The notes under the pieces were generated by a model. That model ran no database searches. It was not told the origin of the DNA and saw only the letters and a program-made list of their open reading frames with translations. Position numbers and translations under genes: made by a program. From positions 1 through 38,856 of the forward strand of contig JAJRZR010000032.1 in NCBI GenBank assembly GCA_024275145.1: a DNA stretch of 38,856 nucleotides, in the 5' to 3' direction. Shown here in pieces: positions 31,961 to 38,856 of the stretch; position 1 is the stretch's first letter, and every line of letters begins with the position of its first letter. This DNA is from Deltaproteobacteria bacterium. Lineage in GTDB: Bacteria > Desulfobacterota > Dissulfuribacteria > Dissulfuribacterales > QOAL01.

Positions 31961-33352
31961 ATGAACAGTGAGTCAAAGCTAAATTTATCTAGATCTAAAT
32001 TACATAATGAAGAGCTTCAGTCACCAGAATCAGGATTCCTACAGGAACTATTTCGAAATCTCAACAAAAAAAATATCCGCTATTGCGTACTAAGGAACTA
32101 CGAGAAATTACCTTCTGGTCTTGGAGAAAGTGACCTGGATATCCTGTTTCATCCCGATGACTTTGAAAACGCAAAGCAAACAATCCTGGTATCTGCCCGG
32201 AAGAAAGGCGGAAAATGCATAGCAATGGCATGCGCCTTCCAAGTTACAAGCATTGCACTTTGTGGACGTACGAATGACACATGGTGGGGCGCAAAGTTAG
32301 ACATGTTTTCTTATGTTGGAACAAATGGTTGTGATATTATGCCTGCCCTTGAGGTCTTAGCACGGGCTTGCAAATACAATGGCATCAAGGTCGCCCATGA
32401 AGGAGATGATGCAATAATTGCTGCTATTAAAGAAATCATAGGCGCTGGTATAATATGCGAAAAATACCATAAAAGGGCTATACAGGCATTCAAGCTACAC
32501 AGAGACTTGTACGAAAAAACCCTGAAAAGCTATTTTGGTAATACTAGCTTTGAAAAAATCCTCTTACCTTTTTTGCAGGGAAACGAAATAGATCTTCAAA
32601 AGGCTCGCAAAATTCTTAGAAGAAAATGGTTTCTCAACATGGTATCCAAGGATCCAATTAAAATAATAAAGAGCAGATTCGTAAATTTTTTACTACGCAC
32701 AAAACGTGTAATTTTCCCTCCTGGCTTTTGCGTAGCAGTTATAGGAACGGATGGCTCTGGCAAATCTACTATTATAAATAGAATATGTTTTCCACTTGGA
32801 TCAGCTCTACATTCAAAGCCTCTGTATAAACACTTGCGCCCGAACCTCCTACCCAGCATTGCAACCCTATTTGGTAAACGTGTCCATGAAGGCCCTGTCA
32901 CAAATCCCCATGGAAGCAAACCATCTGGTTTTTTGGGTTCGCTTGCCAGACTCGGATACTATTCGACAGACTATATCCTTGGCTACTGGCTAAAGATCTA
33001 TCCTGGTATGGCAAGAAGATCCTGCCTCTTCATATTTGACCGTTATTTCCATGACTTTTTGATCGATCCCGCCAGGAGCCGCATCCGTCTTCCGAAATGG
33101 ATGGTCAACCTATTCTGTATGATGATTCCAAGACCAGATCTCATCTTGTGCCTTGGAGCAGATCCACTTGTCATACATGCCAGGAAACCGGAATTACCGC
33201 TTACCGAGGTAGTTAAGCAGGTCACCGAACTAAAAAGACATTGTAGAAAGACCAGGAATGCTGTGTGGATCGATACTGGGAAGGCAGTAAAAGAATCGAT
33301 AGATCAAGCCCTTGATACCATCGTAGATCACATGGCCACAAGATATGAATGA
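31961..33352 (+). CDS. nucleotidyltransferase-like / thymidylate-kinase-like fusion protein
   Basis: 463 residues. Residues 25-110 look like a minimal nucleotidyltransferase fold (RYCVLRNYEKLPSGLGESDLDILF, with the GlyxSer-AspxAsp pattern). Residues 255-455 are a P-loop kinase: Walker A in VAVIGTDGSGKST, and a later DRYFHDFLIDPARSR region like the DRY/LID segments of thymidylate kinases. Such fusions occur in EPS and capsule loci, but the substrate is unknown; housekeeping dTMP kinase is unlikely given the extra domain and the setting. It overlaps the next gene by 8 bases. Confidence 0.8.
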   Translation: MNSESKLNLSRSKLHNEELQSPESGFLQELFRNLNKKNIRYCVLRNYEKLPSGLGESDLDILFHPDDFENAKQTILVSARKKGGKCIAMACAFQVTSIALCGRTNDTWWGAKLDMFSYVGTNGCDIMPALEVLARACKYNGIKVAHEGDDAIIAAIKEIIGAGIICEKYHKRAIQAFKLHRDLYEKTLKSYFGNTSFEKILLPFLQGNEIDLQKARKILRRKWFLNMVSKDPIKIIKSRFVNFLLRTKRVIFPPGFCVAVIGTDGSGKSTIINRICFPLGSALHSKPLYKHLRPNLLPSIATLFGKRVHEGPVTNPHGSKPSGFLGSLARLGYYSTDYILGYWLKIYPGMARRSCLFIFDRYFHDFLIDPARSRIRLPKWMVNLFCMMIPRPDLILCLGADPLVIHARKPELPLTEVVKQVTELKRHCRKTRNAVWIDTGKAVKESIDQALDTIVDHMATRYE

Positions 33353-34861
33353 TAACAACACTAAACTGGGGGATGAGCGATGGGCCTCTTGGAAATTCTT
33401 GCTACCATTGTCATACCACAAGAGGTGCCTGCTAATAGGAGATACGCAATGGCTTATAACCGCCCTGGCCAGATCATACGATCGTGTAGACGTAATTACA
33501 GGTAAGGATCACAACCTGCAGATAGGCCCAAGTGATGTCGTATTTGACGAAATCAGGCCAATTACTGAAAGCAACCTAAAGAATGCTAATGCTAAATATA
33601 ACCTAATAGTTACACATGACAAGGCAGAAGAAAAATTTCCGGCTTCAAGGCTTGCCCGTCTCCTTGAAAAAGGAGGGATTCTTGTCGTTCGAAGAACAGG
33701 GATCAAAGCTAGAATAGCCTATCATTCCCCAAAAGATATACAAGGGAAATACTATTTCGCCGCGCTTCCAGCTACCGCTCCAAGGCTTTTCATCCCATTA
33801 ATGCCACGCAATTTTCGTCAAAAATGCCTATTATTTCACCAACCCGGTAGCAAACCTGCAAAGCTTACCATGAGCCTTATAAGGGCCGCTAGTAGACTAG
33901 GCTTCACCTTCCCCCTAAAAAATCATGGGATAACGATAAGATCAATGAAAAAGCCCCCGTGGCAGGGCACACCAGCCTCGTGGCTAGGTAAGAGGATAGG
34001 ATGTGACTGTATCAACATGGCGGTATATTGTGGTTCAAGCTCTCCCAGGCGTAAAGTGACCCTGCTCGCGGAAACAGCCAACCAGGATTGCCTAATCCTG
34101 AAAATATCGGATACAGTCCTTGGGGCAGAGGCTATACACCAAGAGGCCGAGGCGCTAAAGGCATTGGCTGGCAATTCCATATCCTTTGAAGTCCCAAAAT
34201 TGTTATTGTTAGACAGATGGGCAGGGCATACCATACAGGTCCAGACCCCTGTCCCACTGGATTCGGATCAACAAATCCAAAGGCCTACACGAGCACATAT
34301 CAAAATAATCAAGGCATTGGCCGCTATCGGCAGGGAACTAAAACCCCTTAAGGCAACCAGCACATGGAAACATATTGAAACGGGATGGATTGCCTGCAAT
34401 CCGGCCAGGTTCCACCCTATTATGCACCATATATTCAATTACTTACGTACAAGTGCGCTTGAAAAACGGGTAATATGCCATCGAACACATGGCGATTTTG
34501 CTCCGTGGAATATGAGAAGCAAAGAAGGAATATATTATATTTTGACTGGGAAGACAGTCTGCCAGACGGCATAGCCCTTTCTGACCTGTTTCATTTTATT
34601 TACAGGCAGGCCTCACTTGTAGGGCCATGGCCTGGCGCAAGGGCTATCTGGAGGCAGCTAAATAAAGGGATCAAAGGACTTTCAGGCACGATTGATCTTT
34701 CAATAGAGATGCTAAATACCATCATTCCTACGCTTATACTCAATGAATATCTCAGGCGTCCACACAGGCATATAATAGAGCTTGCTTCTTTTTATATGGA
34801 ACGACATCGGCAAATTCATAACCCGATCCCCAGATTAAAGAATCCAAGGGATAAAGAATGA
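33345..34861 (+). pseudogene. EPS-locus phosphotransferase (APH/choline-kinase fold), frameshifted
   Basis: Two overlapping frames make one protein of about 505 residues. Frame 1 (33345-34574) has an N-terminal region that may be a Rossmann-like domain (KRCLLIGDTQWLITALARSYDRVDVI) and then an aminoglycoside-phosphotransferase-like fold ending with the catalytic loop HRTHGDFAPWNMR. It then runs into TAG. Frame 2 (34475-34861) continues with YFDWEDSLPDGIALSDLFHF, the metal-binding DWE of the same kinase. The break lies at 34530-34543 in an AT-rich run; adding one base, or a -1 slip, restores GIYYYFDWED. No canonical slippery heptamer is in frame. Mutation or sequencing error is most likely. The substrate, perhaps a glycan or lipid carrier, is unknown. 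Confidence 0.82.
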
Positions 34862-36126
34862 TCCAACGGCTTAAGATATTGATCTCTGCATATGCATGTA
34901 GCCCTATCCGTGGTTCAGAGCCTGGAATGGGATGGGGATTTATTAAGGCCCTTGCAAGGCTCCACGATCTTTGGGTGATTACCGAACAAGAAAAATTCCA
35001 GCATGAAATTGAAGACTGGACTAGAACCCACCCAAATTCACTAGAAAACGTAAGATTCTTCTTCATAAGAAAGCAGAGGCACAGAACCCTCAGGAAAATC
35101 TGGCCACCCTCTTATTACTGGTTTTACAAAACGTGGCACCTCAAGGCCATGGAACTTGCCAAGTCACTCGATAGAAATATAGGTTTCGACGTGCTACACC
35201 AATTAAACATGGTGGGCTTCAGAGAGCCGGGTTATTTGTGGAGACTAGAGGCACCATTCGTATGGGGCCCTATAGGCGGATTTACCCAGGTACCTTGGCG
35301 CTTTCTACCAATGATGGGACCCCAAGGCTGTCTCTACCAACTCGGCTACAATACATTCAACTCGGCTCATATACACATGCTGATACGTCCACGCCTTGCA
35401 GCAAAACGCGCAGGTAAAGGCCTCATCGCAGCCACATCTGATACTGCTGCCAAGATCAGACATTACTGGGGAAAAGAGGCGCATGTCATGTGCGAGGTAG
35501 GGCCTCCGGGGCCTATAGCGCAGACCTTTTCGAAAAGGCAGCCTGGCGAACCATTAAGATTGGTATGGAGTGGAAGGCATGTCTCCCACAAGGCCTTGCC
35601 ATTGCTTCTTGAGGCCATGGCACAGGCTCCTAGGGATCTCAAGTGGGTCCTTGAGATACTGGGTAATGGCATTGAAACAGCAAAATGGAAAAGGCTTGCT
35701 AAGGATCTTGGCATCTTCGACCATTGTGTATGGCATGGATGGATCCCAAGACAAAATGCCCTACATATACTGAAAACCGGCCACCTATTCATAATAACTA
35801 GTCTCAAGGATCTCACATCTACTGTAATTATTGAGGCCTTATCCCTAGGGTCACCAGTAATATGCCTTGATCATTGCGGCTTTTCAGATGTCGTTACGCC
35901 TGAATGCGGGATCAAGATCCCTGTAACCACACCTAGAAAGATCGCCAGAGATATTGCCGTGGCGATAACCGCCTTATCTACAAATGAAATGAAACGCAGA
36001 AAACTGGCTGCAGGTGCCCTTAGACGGGCAAACCATTTCAGCTGGGAAGCCAAGGCGCGCAGGCTAGCAAAAATCTATCACCAGGTCATCAAGGAGTGGA
36101 AAATTGAAAATACTGCTCGTTCATGA
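34858..36126 (+). CDS. GT4-type glycosyltransferase
   Basis: 422 residues. The N-terminus KILISAYACSPIRGSEPGMGW is typical of a GT4 subgroup in EPS loci. The donor domain includes LRLVWSGRHVSHKALPLLLEA, VLEILGNGIE, CVWHGWIPRQNALHIL and the E-x7-E region STVIIEALSLGSPVICLD. The ATG overlaps the stop of the phosphotransferase frame (ATGA). The C-terminus overlaps the next gene by 23 bases. Confidence 0.9.
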   Translation: MIQRLKILISAYACSPIRGSEPGMGWGFIKALARLHDLWVITEQEKFQHEIEDWTRTHPNSLENVRFFFIRKQRHRTLRKIWPPSYYWFYKTWHLKAMELAKSLDRNIGFDVLHQLNMVGFREPGYLWRLEAPFVWGPIGGFTQVPWRFLPMMGPQGCLYQLGYNTFNSAHIHMLIRPRLAAKRAGKGLIAATSDTAAKIRHYWGKEAHVMCEVGPPGPIAQTFSKRQPGEPLRLVWSGRHVSHKALPLLLEAMAQAPRDLKWVLEILGNGIETAKWKRLAKDLGIFDHCVWHGWIPRQNALHILKTGHLFIITSLKDLTSTVIIEALSLGSPVICLDHCGFSDVVTPECGIKIPVTTPRKIARDIAVAITALSTNEMKRRKLAAGALRRANHFSWEAKARRLAKIYHQVIKEWKIENTARS

Positions 36127-37342
36127 ATATTACCAATCGAGCAGTCCTTCAGGGGAGAACAAGGTATTTGAAAAGGAGAAAGAACTCCTTGAGAAAAATG
36201 GACTGGACGTACAAACAGTTACCTTCAAAAACGACGACATCGGCACAAGTAACGGCCCCTCGATACTCAAAACAGCTCTATATACGCCATGGTCACCTAT
36301 AGGAAAACAACTTATAAAACATGCAATAAACAATTTTAAACCAGATGTAATACATTTTCACAATACCTTTCCGGTATTATCGCCGGCGGCACTAGTTGCG
36401 GCTAAAGAAATGGATATTGCCACCGTACAAACCTTTCATAATTTCCGTTCCGTGTGCGCGCAGGCCATGTTGATAAAGGGGAATAGAATATGCAAAAAAT
36501 GTATAGGGGCTTATCCTTGGCCAGCCCTTATCTATAGGTGCTACAGGCATTCTCTCAAGGCCACCTTACCCCTGGTACTGAGCATCGCCCTGCACCGCCT
36601 TAGAAAGACATGGATCAGAAAGGTTGACCGCTTCATAGTACTATCTGAATCTAATAAAGACGTCTTTGTCCAAGCTGGTTTCCCAAGGGAAAGGATACGG
36701 ATTAAACCAAACTTTTTCGCAGACCCCTTCAAAAAGAAAAAAAATGATATCTTGTTTGACAAGGGAAATTACTGGATTTTCATAGGGCGTCTAAAAAAGG
36801 AAAAGGGGGTGCAGCTCTTACCAACTACATGGCAATTATTAAGAGAAATAGCGCCACGATTACGCATAGTTGGGGACGGACCATACCGCAAAAAGCTGGA
36901 GAACGAGATAAGACGTCTAGGTCTAAGGGACAAGATATTGCTCATGGGACACTGCTCCACATCACTTGTTCAAAAAACCTTGAGAAATGCCTCTCTACTA
37001 TTGCTTCCATCAATATGCTTAGAGGGTTTCCCACTAGTCATAGGTGAAGCATATGCTGCCGGTGTACCCGTAGCTGCATCAAGATTAGGGGCCCCGGCGT
37101 CTATTGTGAAGGATGGCATTACCGGTATACACTTTGAGCCGGGCAATCCGGGCGATATGGCCCAGCGACTTGAAAAGCTTGTATCAAAACCTGGGATACT
37201 TGAGCGAATGGGTAAGGCCGCAAGAAAGGAATTTGAACGATTTTATACTGCCGAAAAAAACTACAAGACCTTGATGGACATCTACCACGAGGCAATAGAG
37301 CAAAACAGGCACAAGGCCCAAAAGGTTGATCGTGTATCATGA
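36104..37342 (+). CDS. GT4-type glycosyltransferase
   Basis: 412 residues from TTG 36104, with AAGGAG seven bases upstream, inside the end of the previous gene. The N-terminus is KILLVHEYYQSSSPSGENKV. The acceptor domain contains a CKKC pair (RICKKCIGAYPWPALIYRCY), common in one GT4 subgroup. The donor domain has WIFIGRLKKEKGVQLL, LRIVGDGPYRKKLE, ILLMGHCSTSLVQ and CLEGFPLVIGEAYAAGVPV. It adds one sugar of the EPS repeat; specificity is not predictable. The stop overlaps the next start as ATGA. Confidence 0.9.
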   Translation: MKILLVHEYYQSSSPSGENKVFEKEKELLEKNGLDVQTVTFKNDDIGTSNGPSILKTALYTPWSPIGKQLIKHAINNFKPDVIHFHNTFPVLSPAALVAAKEMDIATVQTFHNFRSVCAQAMLIKGNRICKKCIGAYPWPALIYRCYRHSLKATLPLVLSIALHRLRKTWIRKVDRFIVLSESNKDVFVQAGFPRERIRIKPNFFADPFKKKKNDILFDKGNYWIFIGRLKKEKGVQLLPTTWQLLREIAPRLRIVGDGPYRKKLENEIRRLGLRDKILLMGHCSTSLVQKTLRNASLLLLPSICLEGFPLVIGEAYAAGVPVAASRLGAPASIVKDGITGIHFEPGNPGDMAQRLEKLVSKPGILERMGKAARKEFERFYTAEKNYKTLMDIYHEAIEQNRHKAQKVDRVS

Positions 37343-38103
37343 ATTCAGTAGATTTATTTGGCTACCGAATAAGCAACCGGGACCTCAAGGGGAATATAGA
37401 TACCGCCATGGAGATGATTGGTGAATGGACAGGAACTACCCGGTACATGGCTTGTGCCAATCCTCATTCCCTTGTTATTGCATCAAGGGATTCCGTTTTT
37501 CAGAAGGCACTTAGAAAGGCCGATATGTTGTTGCCGGATGGAAGTGGTATTATACTTGCTGCCAGGATATTGCGACTATCGATTCCGGGGAAAATCGCCG
37601 GTTTTGATTTTTTTCATGGCCTGAGCAAATTAGCTCAGGCTCATGGAGGCATTAGGTATTTCTTTCTTGGCTCTTCACCAATGGTTCTCGAAATGATTGT
37701 ATCCAGAATAAATAGTGAATTCCCCAAAATCCATATCTGTGGCACTTACAGCCCGCCTTTCAAGCCAGAATTTTCTCCTTCTGATAATGAATCCATGATT
37801 AATGCCATTAATTCCGCTAGGCCACATGTATTATGGGTAGGAATGACTGCACCCAAGCAAGAAAAATGGATCTATAATCATCTAAAATACCTAAGGGTAC
37901 CATTTGCAGGGGCAATTGGAGCAGTATTCGATTTTTATGCAGGTACAAAACAACGCTCATCGGAATTCTGGATCAAGATGGGACTTGAATGGCTCCCTAG
38001 GTTCGTCAGGGAACCAGGAAGGTTATGGGAAAGAAATCTCAAGTCCACCCCAATATTCCTTGGCTGGATTATTAGAGAAAAACTTAAAATAATCACAAGA
38101 TAG
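37339..38103 (+). CDS. WecG/TagA/CpsF-family glycosyltransferase (GT26)
   Basis: 254 residues. Family hallmarks are the N-terminal CANPHSLVIASRD in place of the usual TxNxD-like loop, LLPDGSGIILAARI with the likely catalytic Asp, YFFLGSSPMVLEMI, LWVGMTAPKQEKWIYNH and AGAIGAVFDFYAGTKQRS, followed by WLPRFVREPGRLWER. Members transfer ManNAcA, ManNAc or related sugars early in repeat-unit synthesis. It is the last gene of the polysaccharide run; IS remnants follow. Confidence 0.93.
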   Translation: MNSVDLFGYRISNRDLKGNIDTAMEMIGEWTGTTRYMACANPHSLVIASRDSVFQKALRKADMLLPDGSGIILAARILRLSIPGKIAGFDFFHGLSKLAQAHGGIRYFFLGSSPMVLEMIVSRINSEFPKIHICGTYSPPFKPEFSPSDNESMINAINSARPHVLWVGMTAPKQEKWIYNHLKYLRVPFAGAIGAVFDFYAGTKQRSSEFWIKMGLEWLPRFVREPGRLWERNLKSTPIFLGWIIREKLKIITR

Positions 38104-38198
38104 AAACAAAATTAAACCATGCTACATGATAAACAGATATCTAGATCTTATCCTAATTGAGACAGCCAATAGGAAACAATCATCGTACTGGCTTAGAC

Positions 38199-38595
38199 TT
38201 AATCTGAGACTTTTTCCATTGGCAAAGGTGTCTGTCTGGCATCCAGCATTTTTTCTTTGGCAATATGTAACGAATCCAGAAAGGTCTGCATAGGGGTTTT
38301 GCCAAAACAGTATTTTCCTGAATGAGTTTTTTTCTTCATTATACCATTTCAACCACTGGTTCAAGTCTTCCTGTAGTTCATCCAGCGAAGAATATACCTT
38401 TTTTCGGAAGGCAATCTGGTAAAACTCATTCAGTACGATTTTATGGAAGCATTCACAGATTCCATTGGCTTGAGGGCTCCTGGCCCTGGTTTTTGAATGA
38501 TCGATATATTCAATGGCAAGATAAAGCTGGTATTCGTGTGTGAGGTGGATCCCATTGTCAAGACAGAAAATCGTTAAAGTTAAGCAATAATCCAC
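38199..38595 (-). pseudogene. IS3-like transposase remnant (integrase core, frameshifted)
   Basis: The minus-strand frame contains LDNGIHLTHEYQLYLAIEYI, ARSPQANGICECFHKIVLNE and DLNQWLKWYNEEK, the second Asp and the Glu regions of the DDE core. At a 7-base T-run (38327-38333) the frame is lost; shifting by one base restores KTHSGKYCFGKTPMQTFLDS and the normal end, stopping at TAA (38201-38199). The N-terminal half, with the first Asp, is missing. An inactive remnant. Confidence 0.85.
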
Positions 38596-38727
38596 CTGTT
38601 GTTTGGCTGAAAAATAATGGTCATAGGTAAAACAATCTCCTCCTTTGATTAAATTGTACCCCGTCCTTGAACCCGAGGTAAAGGTTGGCGTCCTCTCACC
38701 GTCGGCACCCTCAGGTTCACCGTCATG

Positions 38728-38856
38728 TTACTGGAGACACCACTTGTATACCTCGATCGGGGCCTTTTCTTTAAGCCCTGCATGTGGACGCTCAGTGTTA
38801 TAAAAATCGAAATATACGTACAAAGATTCTCTAAGTGCCTGAACTGATGGATATTC
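38728..38856 (-). mobile_element. 3' end of a second IS3-family transposase (partial)
   Basis: From the right edge the minus strand reads EYPSVQALRESLYVYFDFYN, then TERPHAGLKEKAPIEVYKWC and stops at TAA (38730-38728). YNTERPHAGL is the classic end of an IS3-family OrfB. The gene continues beyond the window. It is different from the adjacent remnant, so at least two insertions are stacked here. GTACCCCGTCCTTGA near 38657 may be the IS end. Confidence 0.85.

Noticed and set aside
38321-38340. Programmed -1 frameshifting in the IS remnant
   Set aside because: The A7 run does contain an A-AAA-AAC heptamer, but a -1 slip does not give the expected protein; the conserved downstream frame needs a one-base shift the other way, and the N-terminal half is missing, so it is decay.

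Overview
The window looks like chromosomal DNA of a Gram-negative anaerobe. A Desulfobacterota ('deltaproteobacterial') source is the best guess, from gene content only: a Feo ferrous-iron system under a DtxR/MntR-type regulator, a complete NiFe-hydrogenase maturation set, and an exopolysaccharide (EPS) locus whose core proteins belong to PEP-CTERM/exosortase-associated families. No rRNA, tRNA or CRISPR array was seen. Base composition is mixed for most of the window and clearly AT-rich from about 25.2 to 29.2 kb. TTG start codons are common.

Layout. (1) 0.2-4.3 kb: feoA-feoA-feoB on the minus strand, diverging from a DtxR-family regulator with a C-terminal FeoA domain. The 440-bp gap holds two face-to-face promoters and two related palindromes. 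(2) 4.5-11.7 kb: minus-strand hydrogenase maturation genes hypF, hypC, hypD, hypE, an endopeptidase, hypA and hypB. No hydrogenase structural gene is present. (3) 12.4-25.2 kb: plus-strand EPS export and assembly genes: FG-GAP/VCBS protein, small membrane protein, polysaccharide export protein, outer-membrane barrel, chain-length determinant, tyrosine-kinase-like ATPase, ExeA-like ATPase, TPR lipoprotein, a second FG-GAP protein and a HAMP-like membrane protein. (4) 25.2-30.5 kb: AT-rich island with a beta-helix protein, a Wzy-like polymerase and a Wzx-like flippase. (5) 30.7-38.1 kb: three GT4 glycosyltransferases, a nucleotidyltransferase/thymidylate-kinase-like fusion, a frameshifted phosphotransferase and a WecG/TagA/CpsF transferase. 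(6) 38.2-38.9 kb: remnants of two IS3-like transposases.

The most unusual content is between the genes. A family of about 255-bp repeats (called R1 here; six clear copies plus one decayed relic) has terminal inverted repeats that close on two long hairpin arms with no spacer at two of the three joints, so each copy can fold as a three-way junction. Two sequence subtypes differ by paired, compensatory changes in the stems. R1 copies separate the hyp gene blocks, bracket hypF, and bracket wzy-wzx. Three genes (hypD, hypF, wzx) take their last codons and stop codon from an R1 copy. A second, shorter family (R2; five copies) has an outer inverted repeat TTCATGC...GCATGAA. Other oddities are an in-frame amber codon that separates the MCETCGC nickel-binding N-terminus of HypB from its GTPase domain, and a one-base frameshift inside the catalytic region of the EPS phosphotransferase.

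Working together: Feo supplies Fe(II), which the cell would need for NiFe-hydrogenase assembly by the Hyp proteins, among other uses. The rest of the window builds, flips, polymerises and exports a cell-surface polysaccharide by a Wzx/Wzy route. The initiating sugar-phosphate transferase and any exosortase lie outside the window or are absent.
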